In this document: positions 42,516-51,410 of the stretch, piece after piece
Position numbering within the stretch: position 1 is the stretch's first letter
Layout of the letters: each line of letters opens with the position of its first letter
Origin: Loktanella sp. IMCC34160
GTDB taxonomy: Bacteria > Pseudomonadota > Alphaproteobacteria > Rhodobacterales > Rhodobacteraceae
Direction of reading: 5' to 3'
Length of the DNA: 64,000 nt
NCBI RefSeq assembly: GCF_004145845.1
Contig: NZ_SELP01000002.1
Location: 186,001-250,000 of the forward strand
The notes under the pieces: model-generated
What the model was told of the DNA's origin: nothing
What the model saw: the letters and a program-made list of their open reading frames with translations, nothing else
Databases searched by the model: none
Program-made: the position numbers and the translations under genes

Positions 42516-43640
42516 ATGGACCTTTTCCTGTATGGCACGCTGCGCCATCCCCGGCTGCTTGACCTGATTGGCGGGCCGGGACCTGCGGTGGCGGAACCGG
42601 CCACCTTGCCGGGCTATGCCGTGGACCGGGTCCGGGACAGCCCCTTGCCGATGATCGTGCAGCGCGACGGGTCCGAGGCCGAGGGCCTGTTGTTACGCGG
42701 CCTGTCGGCGGAACAGCTGGATCGGCTGGATGCCTATGAACTTCCCTTTGGGTACGTCCGGTCGCCGGTGACGGTCCGGGCGACAGCGGGCGAATTGCCC
42801 GCTGAGGTCTATTTGCCACCGGTGGCGCAGGCGGCCAGCGGCGATCCGTGGTCGATGGATGACTGGTTTGCCGAGGATGGCGAGGTGACGCTGTACGCCG
42901 CCGAGGAGATCGCCGCCCATGCCCCCCGGCTGTCCGGGGAGGATCTGGCCCGGCAGTGGGGCATGATCCGGATGCGGGCCTATGCCCGCGCCCGCGCGGC
43001 GGCCAATGCGGCCCCGGCCACCCACCGTCGGACCTCCACCCCCGGCGATGCGCGCGTGTTGTCCGCCACGCCGCCAACTGGCGGGTTCTACAAGTTCCGG
43101 CAGGCGACCCTGTCGCATGACCGGTTCGACGGGTCCGACAGCGGCCCCTTGCCGCGCGAGGTCTTCCACGCAGTCGATGCGGCGCTGGTGCTGCCTTATG
43201 ACCCGGCGCGGGGCCTTGTGCTGCTGGTTGAACAGTTCCGGGTTGGCCCTTTCATGCGGGGCGACGCGAACCCTTGGGTCCTTGAACCCGTTGCGGGGAT
43301 CGTTGACGCGGGTGAAACCCCCGCCGCCGCCGCCCGCCGCGAGGCCGAGGAAGAGGCCGCGCTGGGGCAGATTACCCTGCATCATATGTTCGACTATTAC
43401 GCCTCTCCGGGGGGATCGACGGACTATTTCTATTGCTATGCCGGGGTGGCTGATCTGGGCGGAGCACAGCAGTATTCCGGCGGGCTGGAAGAGGAAGCGG
43501 AAGACCTGCGGCTGCATATCCTGCCGCTGGCCGAGGCGCTTGCCCTGATCGACACGGGCGAGGTGAACGCCGGGCCGCTGATCTCGATGCTGTACTGGCT
43601 GGACCGGAACAAAGACCGGTTGACCGCCGCCCCTGCTTGA
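42516..43640 (+). CDS. trgB: TrgB: gamma-glutamylcyclotransferase-fold/NUDIX fusion
   Basis: A 374-residue fusion. Residues 1-110 form a gamma-glutamylcyclotransferase-like fold (Y-G-T-L-R-H-P start). Residues about 190-360 are a NUDIX hydrolase, probably ADP-ribose pyrophosphatase-like, with the box G-I-V-D-A-G-E-x7-R-E-A-E-E-E-A-A. TrgB is linked to tellurite resistance in R. sphaeroides with TrgA and CysK. It starts 2 bp after trgA. The NUDIX substrate cannot be read from sequence. Confidence 0.88.
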   Translation: MDLFLYGTLRHPRLLDLIGGPGPAVAEPATLPGYAVDRVRDSPLPMIVQRDGSEAEGLLLRGLSAEQLDRLDAYELPFGYVRSPVTVRATAGELPAEVYLPPVAQAASGDPWSMDDWFAEDGEVTLYAAEEIAAHAPRLSGEDLARQWGMIRMRAYARARAAANAAPATHRRTSTPGDARVLSATPPTGGFYKFRQATLSHDRFDGSDSGPLPREVFHAVDAALVLPYDPARGLVLLVEQFRVGPFMRGDANPWVLEPVAGIVDAGETPAAAARREAEEEAALGQITLHHMFDYYASPGGSTDYFYCYAGVADLGGAQQYSGGLEEEAEDLRLHILPLAEALALIDTGEVNAGPLISMLYWLDRNKDRLTAAPA

Positions 43641-43718
43641 GTTCCCGCGCCCCCGCCCATACACATGGATCAACGCCCGGTTCGCCGGGCCATGCCACGC
43701 TGAATGAAAGGCCCGAAG

Positions 43719-44753
43719 ATGCAGATCAAGCCCGACCTCGCCGCCAGTATCGGCAACACGCCCCTGATCAAGCTGCGCGCCGCGTCCGAGGTCACGGGCT
43801 GCACCATTCTGGGCAAGGCGGAATTCATGAACCCGGGCCAGTCGGTCAAGGATCGGGCGGCGCTGTTCATCATCAAGGACGCGGTGGAAAGGGGCCTGCT
43901 AAAGCCGGGCGGGACCATCGTGGAGGGCACGGCCGGGAATACCGGGATCGGCCTGGCGCTGGTGGGCGCGTCGATGGGGTTCAAGACGGTCATCGTTATC
44001 CCCGAAACCCAAAGCCAGGAAAAGAAGGACATGCTGCGGCTGGCCGGGGCGGAACTGGTTCAGGTGCCTGCTGCGCCCTACCGCAATCCCAACAACTACG
44101 TCCGCTATTCCGGGCGTCTGGCCGAGGAACTGGCGAAGACCAGGAACGAGGGCGTCATCTGGGCCAACCAGTTTGACAACGTCGCCAACCGTCAGGCCCA
44201 TATCGAGACCACCGGCCCCGAAATCTGGGACCAGACCGGCGGCAAGGTCGACGGGTTCATCTGCGCGGTCGGGTCCGGCGGGACGCTGGCCGGGGTGGGC
44301 ATGGCGCTTCAGCCCAAGGGCGTGAAGATCGGTCTGGCCGATCCGGATGGCGCGACGCTGTTCAACTATTACACCACCGGCGAACACAAGGCCGAGGGCG
44401 GGTCGATCACCGAAGGGATCGGGCAGGGGCGGATCACCGCCAACCTTGAAGGGTTTACGCCCGACATGGCCTTCAACATCCCCGATGCCGAGGCGCTGCC
44501 GATCGTCTTTGACCTTTTGGAACACGAGGGCCTGTGCCTTGGCGGATCGTCCGGGATCAACGTGGCCGGGGCCATCCGCATGGCCCGCGAAATGGGGCCG
44601 GGGCATACGATTGTCACGGTTCTTTGCGACTATGGCACGCGCTACCAGTCCAAGCTGTTCAACCCCGATTTCCTGAAGGACAAGGGGCTGCCGGTTCCGG
44701 GTTGGCTGGATCGTGGCCCGCAGTCGATCCCCGGTGTGTTCGAGGACATATGA
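43719..44753 (+). CDS. cysK: Cysteine synthase A
   Basis: A 344-residue PLP enzyme forming cysteine from O-acetylserine and sulfide. PLP-lysine motif N-P-G-Q-S-V-K-D-R, phosphate-binding G-x-G-G-T-L, and T-A-G-N-T-G are intact. The start at 43719 is preferred over an in-frame ATG at 43704 because homology begins at M-Q-I-K-P-D. In Rhodobacter cysK is the third member of the tellurite-resistance cluster with trgAB, supplying cysteine/thiols. The MscS gene overlaps its stop (ATGA). Confidence 0.95.
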   Translation: MQIKPDLAASIGNTPLIKLRAASEVTGCTILGKAEFMNPGQSVKDRAALFIIKDAVERGLLKPGGTIVEGTAGNTGIGLALVGASMGFKTVIVIPETQSQEKKDMLRLAGAELVQVPAAPYRNPNNYVRYSGRLAEELAKTRNEGVIWANQFDNVANRQAHIETTGPEIWDQTGGKVDGFICAVGSGGTLAGVGMALQPKGVKIGLADPDGATLFNYYTTGEHKAEGGSITEGIGQGRITANLEGFTPDMAFNIPDAEALPIVFDLLEHEGLCLGGSSGINVAGAIRMAREMGPGHTIVTVLCDYGTRYQSKLFNPDFLKDKGLPVPGWLDRGPQSIPGVFEDI

Positions 44754-47197
44754 CAGGCCTGAGGACCCTTTGGTTCTGTTTGGGGCTGGCCCTTTGCGGG
44801 CTGGCGGCCCCGGCCTTCGCACAGGATGCACCGGAGCCGGTTCTGGCCGATCCGGCGGCAGGCCCGGTTGACGAAGGCGCGGTCCCGGCTGAGATCGAGC
44901 TGCCGGAAACCGGGCTGGACTATGCCGAATGGGAGGCGCAGGCCGAACAGGCCGAGGCCGTGATTTCCGATGGTGCCGAGCCGGCCTTCATCCTTGAAGA
45001 AACCCGTGCCTTTCTGGTTGTCTGGCGCGACCGGTTCGATGCCGTTCAGAACCGCAACGAACAACGTCTGGCCACGATCCGCGACCAGATCGCGGCGCTG
45101 GGTCCGGCACCGGAAACGGGAACCGAAGACCCGCGTGTTTCTGCCCGGCGCGATGCGCTTGACCGGCAGTTGGCCCGCCTGAGGGCGCCCGGACTGCTGG
45201 CGGCAGAGGCCCGCAGCCGCGCCAACGGCATGGTCGGCGAGATCGACCGGCAATTGCGGGACCGGCAGACGACAGAACTGACCAAGCGCGATCCGTCGCC
45301 GTTGAACCCCGCGCATTGGCCCGACGCGCTGGCCGCGGTCAGCGGGTCCGTTACCTCGGTCGTGTCCGAGGCCCATACCGTCCTGTCGATCGACGAACGC
45401 CGCAAAGCCGCATTGGACCGCTTGCCGCAATCCGTCCTCTTCGTGCTGTTGGGGATGCTGTTCATGGCGCATGGCAGGCGCTGGATGGAACGCGCGCGGG
45501 GGCTGCTGCCGCTGTCGGGGCTGCGCGCGCAGGGGGTGCGGGACTTTGTCCTGTCGCTTGGTGAACTGCTTTTGCCCATTGCCGGGATTGTCCTGCTGGT
45601 CGAGGCGGTGGATATCCTTCAGCTTCTGGGGCCGCGCGGGCGCAGCCTGCTCAACACGCTTCCCGAAGCGGCGGCGATGGTGATCACGGCCAAATGGCTG
45701 GCCCGGCGGTTGTTTCAGGAAGAGTTTGAACAGGCGCTTCATGTGGGCCCGGAGGGGCGGGCGACCGCGGCCCGGCTGACCGGGTTGCTGGGCTGGGCAT
45801 TGGGGCTGTTCATCCTCGTGTCAGGGATTGTGTCGATCTCTCGGGTCGATGCGGGCGGGGCGGCGGCACTGTTGTTCCCCGTGCATCTTCTGTCGGCTGT
45901 GCTGTTGTTTCGCTTCGGTCAGTTGCTTGCCCATGGTGGGGCGTCCGGCGATGGGGCAGAGGTCGGCACCGAAGGCGGCGACGCGCTGGTGATCGAGACC
46001 ACGCGCGACAAGACCTACCGGACCCGGATCTTCCGCATGATTGGCCGGGTCGCCATGATCATCGCGGGGCTGGCGCCGCTGGCCGCCCTGATCGGGTTTC
46101 GCGCCGCATCCGAGGCGGCCCTTTACCCGGCGGTCGAATCCCTTGCCCTGATCGGGGCGCTGGTCCTGTTGCAGCGGCTGATCTTCGACATCTACGGGCT
46201 GATCCTGACGGGGCGGCAATCGGGGGATGACGCGCTTGCGCCTGTGCTGCTGGGGTTTGCGCTGGTCCTTCTGTCACTTCCGGCCTTTGCGCTGATCTGG
46301 GGGGCGCGGGTCACCGACCTGACCGAGATCTGGACCCGGTTTAGCGAAGGTTTCGCAATTGGCGAGACCCGGATTTCCCCCACCGATTTCATAACTTTCG
46401 CCATCGTGTTCGCGGTTGGCTATACCCTGACCCGGCTGGTGCAGGGGACGCTGCGCAATTCGGTCCTGCCCAAGACGCGGCTGGATGTCGGCGGGCAGAA
46501 TGCCGTTGTCGCCGGTCTGGGCTATGTCGGGATCTTCCTTGCGGCACTCGCCGCGATCACCGCCGCCGGGATCGACCTGTCGGGGCTGGCGATTGTCGCG
46601 GGCGCGCTGTCGGTCGGGATCGGGTTCGGCCTTCAGAACATCGTGTCGAATTTTGTCTCGGGAATCATCCTGCTGATCGAACGGCCCATCGCCGAAGGCG
46701 ACTGGATCGAGGTCGGGGGGCAGATGGGCTATGTCCGGGATATCTCGGTTCGGTCCACCCGGATCGAGACTTTTGACCGGACCGATGTGATCGTGCCAAA
46801 CGCCGATCTTGTCAGCGGGCAGGTCACGAACTGGACCCGCGGCAATTCGGTCGGTCGGGTGATCGTCCCGGTTGGCGTGGCCTATGGCACGGATACCGCC
46901 CGTGTCGCCGGTATCCTGCGCGAGATTGCCGAGGCAAACCCGATGGTCGTGATGGCGCCGCCGCCGAATGTCCTGTTCGTCGGCTTTGGGGCCGACAGCC
47001 TTGATTTCGAGATCCGGGCGATCCTGCGGGACGTGAATTTTGTGATGAATGTGAAATCCGAGATCAACCACGCCATCGCCAAGCGATTTGCCGAGGAGGG
47101 GATCGAGATTCCCTTTGCGCAGCGCGATATCTGGCTGCGCAATCCCGAGGCGCTTCGGGCAGATGACGCAGCCGGCAAGACGGAGGACGACAGATGA
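44750..47197 (+). CDS. Large MscS-family mechanosensitive channel (DUF3772 type)
   Basis: An 815-residue protein. Signal peptide-like start, a periplasmic coiled/helical domain with DUF3772 features (about residues 40-200), about ten TM segments, and a C-terminal MscS pore/beta domain (S-V-G-I-G-F-G-L-Q-N-I-V-S-N-F-V-S-G followed by E-R-P-I-A-E-G-D-W-I-E-V). Probably an osmotic-downshift safety valve. ATGA overlap with cysK and with the following AlaX gene puts it in the same transcript. Confidence 0.9.
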   Translation: MTGLRTLWFCLGLALCGLAAPAFAQDAPEPVLADPAAGPVDEGAVPAEIELPETGLDYAEWEAQAEQAEAVISDGAEPAFILEETRAFLVVWRDRFDAVQNRNEQRLATIRDQIAALGPAPETGTEDPRVSARRDALDRQLARLRAPGLLAAEARSRANGMVGEIDRQLRDRQTTELTKRDPSPLNPAHWPDALAAVSGSVTSVVSEAHTVLSIDERRKAALDRLPQSVLFVLLGMLFMAHGRRWMERARGLLPLSGLRAQGVRDFVLSLGELLLPIAGIVLLVEAVDILQLLGPRGRSLLNTLPEAAAMVITAKWLARRLFQEEFEQALHVGPEGRATAARLTGLLGWALGLFILVSGIVSISRVDAGGAAALLFPVHLLSAVLLFRFGQLLAHGGASGDGAEVGTEGGDALVIETTRDKTYRTRIFRMIGRVAMIIAGLAPLAALIGFRAASEAALYPAVESLALIGALVLLQRLIFDIYGLILTGRQSGDDALAPVLLGFALVLLSLPAFALIWGARVTDLTEIWTRFSEGFAIGETRISPTDFITFAIVFAVGYTLTRLVQGTLRNSVLPKTRLDVGGQNAVVAGLGYVGIFLAALAAITAAGIDLSGLAIVAGALSVGIGFGLQNIVSNFVSGIILLIERPIAEGDWIEVGGQMGYVRDISVRSTRIETFDRTDVIVPNADLVSGQVTNWTRGNSVGRVIVPVGVAYGTDTARVAGILREIAEANPMVVMAPPPNVLFVGFGADSLDFEIRAILRDVNFVMNVKSEINHAIAKRFAEEGIEIPFAQRDIWLRNPEALRADDAAGKTEDDR

Positions 47198-47913
47198 CAG
47201 AGCCGCTTTTCCGCGCTGACGCCTATTTGCGGGACGCTTCCGCCAAGGTGGTCGCGATCACCGAAGAAGGGGGGATCGTGCTGGACCGGTCGATCTTCTA
47301 TCCCACGGCGGGCGGACAGCCGGGCGACAGCGGGCGCCTGACCTGGGACGGTGGCGGGATCGATGTGGCCACAACGGTCAAGGGCGAAGGGGAGGCGATC
47401 GTCCTTGTCCCGGCAGAGCCGTCGGCCCTGCCGCAGGTGGGTCGCGCGGTCATGCAGGTTTTGGATTGGGAACGCCGCCACCGGCATATGCGGGTCCACA
47501 CGGCCTTGCATCTTTTGTCCGTGGTGATCCCGCTGCCGGTCACCGGCGGGTCGATTTCCGCAGACAAGGGGCGGCTGGATTTCGACATGCCCGAGGCACC
47601 CGAGGACAAGGAAGCGCTTGAGGAAGCGCTGAACGAGTTGATCGGCCGCGATCTTCCCGTCGCCGACGAATGGATCACCGAGGCCGAGCTGGATGCCAAT
47701 CCCGGGCTGGTGAAGACCATGTCGGTACAGCCGCCACGGGGGGCAGGACACATCCGCCTTGTGCGGATTGGTGCCGGTGACACAACTGTCGATCTTCAGC
47801 CCTGCGGCGGAACCCATGTGGCGCGCACCACCGAAATTGGCCGGGTTCGTTTGGGGAAGATCGAAAAGAAGGGCAAACAGAACCGCCGGGTCTATCTCCA
47901 TATCGAAGGGTAG
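47194..47913 (+). CDS. Alanyl-tRNA editing protein AlaX
   Basis: A 239-residue free-standing AlaRS-like editing domain that hydrolyses Ser- or Gly-tRNA(Ala). The zinc ligands H-x-x-x-H (V-H-T-A-L-H) and C-G-G-T-H are present. Proteins of this type (AlaX-M/L) lack the aminoacylation domain. The start overlaps the MscS stop by ATGA. It ends 5 bp from the convergent fliG. Confidence 0.88.
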   Translation: MTEPLFRADAYLRDASAKVVAITEEGGIVLDRSIFYPTAGGQPGDSGRLTWDGGGIDVATTVKGEGEAIVLVPAEPSALPQVGRAVMQVLDWERRHRHMRVHTALHLLSVVIPLPVTGGSISADKGRLDFDMPEAPEDKEALEEALNELIGRDLPVADEWITEAELDANPGLVKTMSVQPPRGAGHIRLVRIGAGDTTVDLQPCGGTHVARTTEIGRVRLGKIEKKGKQNRRVYLHIEG

Positions 47914-47918
47914 GGGCG

Positions 47919-48977
47919 CTAGTCCTCGTCCTCCTCAGCCTCGATCAGGGTGATGTCGCCCGCGTCGGCCTTTGCCCGGATCGCACCGATCAGAAGCGCC
48001 TGCGCACCTTCGCCATCGGATTTCTTGATCTTGCCGCGTTCGCCCATTTCCTCGCGCAGTTGGTCGGCCATGCGTTGCGACATGTTCGACAGGATGAAAT
48101 CGACGGCGGCCGCAGAATCCCCGCCGACCGAGACGGAATAGGCCAGCGCGGTGACAAGGGCGGCGCCTTCGACCTCGCGGATGACCTTGGGCACATCGTT
48201 GGGAAGCAGACGTGCGGGGATGTCGGGGAAGGTAAAGATCGCCTTGCGGACCTCGTCGGCAAGGGCAGGGTCGTCGGTGCCAAGCGCTTCGAGCAGGGCA
48301 TCGCGGGTATCGGCCCCGCTGGAATTCAGAATGGCGCCGATCCGCTGCGACGGGTGGACGTCGAAGGCGGGCATCGGGCGATTGGAGTAGTCGGCGGCGA
48401 GCGAGGCGCCTATTCGGGCCACCGCATCGGGTGTCACGGCCCCGGTTTGCGAGACGGCATAGGTGATCCGCCGGGCCCGTTCGCCGGGCAGCTTACCCAG
48501 GACCTCTGCGGCGCGGGCAACGGGGAGTTTCGACAGGGCGACGGCGCAAACCTCGGTGCTTTCGGTTTCCATCAGCGAAACGAGGTCGGGAACCTCCAGC
48601 GCCAGAACCTGCTGCCAGGGATCGCCCCCCTTGGCGCGGGCGTTTTCCTCGCGAAGCCGGGCGGCGGCTCGCGGGCTTAGGGTATCACTCAGGGCAGCCA
48701 GCGCCGCCTCGACCCCGTCGGGCGCAGTCAGCGCGACTTGTTCCAACTCTCGCGAGAATTCCTCGATCACGGTGTTGAGTGTCGTATGGTCGATGACCTT
48801 CAGACCGCCAAGTTCGCGGGTCAGTTGCAGTTGCAGGTCTTCGGGCAGTTGGGACAGCCCCAAGGGGGCACCTTCCTTCAACAACAGCTGCACCACCATC
48901 GCGGCCTTACGGCGGCGGCTGATGGTTCGTGCGGGCGGGGACGGGGTAGGGGGATCGATCGGCTGGGTTAGGGTCAT
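47919..48977 (-). CDS. fliG: Flagellar motor switch protein FliG
   Basis: A 352-residue FliG. The start is R-R-K-A-A-M-V-V-Q-L-L-L. The middle (armadillo) and C-terminal domains are recognisable: G-A-D-T-R-D-A-L-L-E-A-L, then R-L-L-P-N-D-V-P-K-V-I-R-E-V-E and M-S-Q-R-M-A-D-Q-L-R-E-E-M. FliG forms the rotor switch contacting the stator. Here it is isolated from other flagellar genes in the window. The quorum-sensing genes lie 190 bp upstream. Confidence 0.85.
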   Translation of the reverse strand: MTLTQPIDPPTPSPPARTISRRRKAAMVVQLLLKEGAPLGLSQLPEDLQLQLTRELGGLKVIDHTTLNTVIEEFSRELEQVALTAPDGVEAALAALSDTLSPRAAARLREENARAKGGDPWQQVLALEVPDLVSLMETESTEVCAVALSKLPVARAAEVLGKLPGERARRITYAVSQTGAVTPDAVARIGASLAADYSNRPMPAFDVHPSQRIGAILNSSGADTRDALLEALGTDDPALADEVRKAIFTFPDIPARLLPNDVPKVIREVEGAALVTALAYSVSVGGDSAAAVDFILSNMSQRMADQLREEMGERGKIKKSDGEGAQALLIGAIRAKADAGDITLIEAEEDED

Positions 48978-49168
48978 CGGGTGCGGCCAGTCAGGACAGG
49001 GACACCCCGAGATGACCACGAATCCCGTAAACAGCGGGTTACGGACCCTTTGCAAGATTTGGCGGAATCCCCCGAATCGTAGCCGAAAATGCTACAAATC
49101 CGAGCCTTTGGGAATTGGTTGACGCAACGTCAACCACAGGCGCTCCGCTTGCTCGCGCGGTTGGGGAT

Positions 49169-49654
49169 TTAGGGGTGTGTGAAGGAAATGGACATGCGGC
49201 GCAGATCTTCGCGGACCTCGGGCGAGACGGATTTCGCCTCTGCCGTCATGGTGTGCAGATCCTGAACAAGACCTTGCAACTGGTCGATCTCGGCATCGGT
49301 CAATTCCCGGTCACTGCGGGCGAAACCGGCGACAGAGCGGCTTCCGCCGTCTTCGATGCCACAGGCCATACCGTAGACAAGCCCATATTTACTTGCTTCC
49401 GACAGGACTTCGGCAGGGTCGTTGGCAGCAAGTTCGGACCAACGGATCGTTCCGTTGTTTTCAAAGCCGAAGCCGACGATCGGGTCTTGCATGACCATCC
49501 CGCGTTTGTTGTAGAGATTGATCCATTCTTTGGGGTAAGTTTGGAACAGGAACGCCGGAGTCGTGAACTGGATATGAAAAGCAATCGCAAATCCCGCCGG
49601 AGCGATGTCCTGCATGGTCGTAAGGATACGACGAATCTCTGCGGTTGTATTCAT
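49169..49654 (-). CDS. LuxR-type autoinducer-binding protein lacking the DNA-binding domain
   Basis: A 161-residue protein. It aligns with the LuxR homologue encoded divergently at 49778: shared blocks are W-I-x-x-Y, D-P-(V/I), N-x-G-x-(V/I)-R-W-S, G-L-x-x-G, and F-A-R-x-D-R-E-x-T-x-A-E-I-x-x-L. It ends where the helix-turn-helix would begin; I see no frameshifted HTH downstream. It probably binds acyl-homoserine lactone and could form inactive heterodimers or sequester the signal. Start and stop are clean, so it looks like a real truncated form rather than a pseudogene. Confidence 0.82.
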   Translation of the reverse strand: MNTTAEIRRILTTMQDIAPAGFAIAFHIQFTTPAFLFQTYPKEWINLYNKRGMVMQDPIVGFGFENNGTIRWSELAANDPAEVLSEASKYGLVYGMACGIEDGGSRSVAGFARSDRELTDAEIDQLQGLVQDLHTMTAEAKSVSPEVREDLRRMSISFTHP

Positions 49655-49777
49655 GGCGTTGCTTTTCCCCTTTTAGGTTGCCTGTCGAACACCGATAACA
49701 TTAGGTAACATCACAAGAGCCTGTCATAAAACTGACGGTCCAACAATCAAAGACTGACGCCGGGAAAGATCTTCAGA

Positions 49778-50401
49778 GTGAGCGAAAGCCCGCAAAACGA
49801 AACATTGACTGCCGAAGAGTTGGAGCATCTTGCCCCGTCGGGGTACTACCTTGCGCTTCGGTTGGGTTTTGCCTTTCCGCTTGAAGAAATCAACGCGCTT
49901 CCGACGCAATGGATCGAACATTACACGGCCAACAGGTTCATGTTGCACGACCCGGTCATCCGCTGGGTCTATGTGAATACAGGGGCCGTCCGCTGGAGTG
50001 ACATCGACCTGCCGGACCCGCAGAAAGTCTTTGAAAGGGCTTACAATTTCGGTCTGCGATTTGGTCTGGCGATCTGCTGTGCCGACGATTCCGCGGAAGG
50101 CCAGCGGTCGTTCGGGTCCTTTGCACGACCGGACAGGGAATTCACCAAGGCCGAGATCGCGCGCCTGTCCGGCCATCTGCACGCGCTGCACTTCCAAAAG
50201 GCTCCGCCAACCAACCTGACTCAGGCCGAGATCGAGGCGCTGGTGATGGTAAAGCAGGGCCTTCGCCTGAAGCAGATCGCCCATGAGTTGGGGGTCAGCG
50301 AAGGTGCCGTAAAGCAACGTATCCGCAACGCCAAAACGAAGCTCGGGGCGCAGACTGCGCCCCAGGCGGTTACTTTGGCGAGCGGATTTGGCCTGATCTG
50401 A
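49778..50401 (+). CDS. LuxR-family quorum-sensing regulator
   Basis: A 207-residue regulator. Autoinducer-binding domain at residues 15-140 (W-I-E-H-Y-T, H-D-P-V-I-R-W, R-W-S-D-I) and a LuxR-type HTH at about 150-200 (L-T-Q-A-E-I-E-A-L-V... G-L-R-L-K-Q-I-A-H-E-L-G-V-S-E-G-A-V-K-Q-R-I). It starts at GTG. It is divergent from the HTH-less paralogue and upstream of luxI, so it is the likely receptor for that signal. Confidence 0.9.
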   Translation: MSESPQNETLTAEELEHLAPSGYYLALRLGFAFPLEEINALPTQWIEHYTANRFMLHDPVIRWVYVNTGAVRWSDIDLPDPQKVFERAYNFGLRFGLAICCADDSAEGQRSFGSFARPDREFTKAEIARLSGHLHALHFQKAPPTNLTQAEIEALVMVKQGLRLKQIAHELGVSEGAVKQRIRNAKTKLGAQTAPQAVTLASGFGLI

Positions 50402-50580
50402 TCCATTTCCCCTGATTGATTCGCTGCTGCGCCACTCCCGTCAGGGCGGTGGAGCGTTGCCAAAACAGCGCGCCCCGCGACAAGACGTCCATCGGCGTTT
50501 TTTCGCCCTATCCCAAACATCCGGAAAACAAGGGTTTTCATCGGTTCATGGCCTGAACTGATGCAACCTTCTGTTAATGC

Positions 50581-50595
50581 TTAATCAAGCGTTAA
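50581..50595 (+). promoter_or_regulatory. CtrA-type binding site upstream of luxI
   Basis: TTAA-TCAAGCG-TTAA is a perfect match to the CtrA pattern TTAA-N7-TTAA, preceded by a further TTAA half-site at 50574. It lies about 100 bp upstream of the luxI start. CtrA control of quorum sensing would fit the known link in Rhodobacteraceae, but here it is inference. Confidence 0.6.
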
Positions 50596-50646
50596 GAATA
50601 GGAGAGTGATTATCACTTTGCTACAACTTGAGATAATTAAGATGCA

Positions 50647-50666
50647 ATCTACAGGATATTGTAGCT
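50647..50666 (+). promoter_or_regulatory. lux-box-like dyad upstream of luxI
   Basis: The dyad CTACA-GGATAT-TGTAG (50649-50664) fits the CT-N12-AG pattern of LuxR-type operators. It sits 30-49 bp before the luxI GTG, closer than a classical class II activator site, so it may overlap the core promoter or act in repression/feedback. AGGAG precedes the start. Confidence 0.55.
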
Positions 50667-50695
50667 AATACAACACAACCAAGAGGAGAGTTGGC

Positions 50696-51367
50696 GTGCA
50701 AAATATCACTTTCGATCTGCTGGGGATGCACCGCCATGGGGCTGCTTTCGAAGACTATCTGGCACTGCGAAAGGCATTCTTTGTGGACACGTTGAACTGG
50801 GGAATTCCACATAACGCCAGAGTGGAAATGGACCAATACGACAACCCGCTGGCGTTCTATTCGCTGGTTCTGGATGACGATGGCGAGGTGATCGCGGGCG
50901 CGCGCACCTTGCCGTGTTCCGCGAACTGGGGAAGCCATAGCTACATGCTGCGGGATGCCGCGTTGGGGACCCTTCCCGAGATACCGGCCCTGATCGAGCC
51001 GGACATGGTGACGGACACGGTTTGGGAATGCACCCGGCTGGTCGTGTCGGACAAGGTCAAATCGATGCGGGAACGGATTTCCGTGCTTGGCCTGATCGTG
51101 GATGGGCTTGTCGATATTGCCCGGCCACGCGGCGGCAAGATCCTGATGTCGCTATCAAACCTGTGGCTGCATCGGGCGCTGAACAAGCTGGGCCATCCGA
51201 CAGACCTGTGGTGCGACCCCTATGTGAACGCGGATGACGGGCACAAATACGCGGTTATGGCGATGCCGGTTCCCGCCCTGCCGGATTATGTGCGGATCCC
51301 TGCGGCTGCGGCGGTTCCGACGCATCTGCCACATCCCGGCATGGTTCATGCCCCATCCTTTGGCTAG
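50696..51367 (+). CDS. Acyl-homoserine-lactone synthase (LuxI family)
   Basis: A 223-residue synthase. All conserved LuxI catalytic residues are in register: R25, F29, W35, D46, D49, R70, E111 and R114 (V-W-E-C-T-R). It makes an acyl-homoserine lactone from SAM and acyl-ACP; chain length cannot be predicted. It starts at GTG with AAGAGGAGAG upstream. CtrA- and lux-like sites precede it, and luxR lies just upstream. Confidence 0.92.
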   Translation: MQNITFDLLGMHRHGAAFEDYLALRKAFFVDTLNWGIPHNARVEMDQYDNPLAFYSLVLDDDGEVIAGARTLPCSANWGSHSYMLRDAALGTLPEIPALIEPDMVTDTVWECTRLVVSDKVKSMRERISVLGLIVDGLVDIARPRGGKILMSLSNLWLHRALNKLGHPTDLWCDPYVNADDGHKYAVMAMPVPALPDYVRIPAAAAVPTHLPHPGMVHAPSFG

Positions 51368-51410
51368 GGCAGGTCGCGGCGGTCCCCCGATTGGGCACCG
51401 CCGCGATTGA

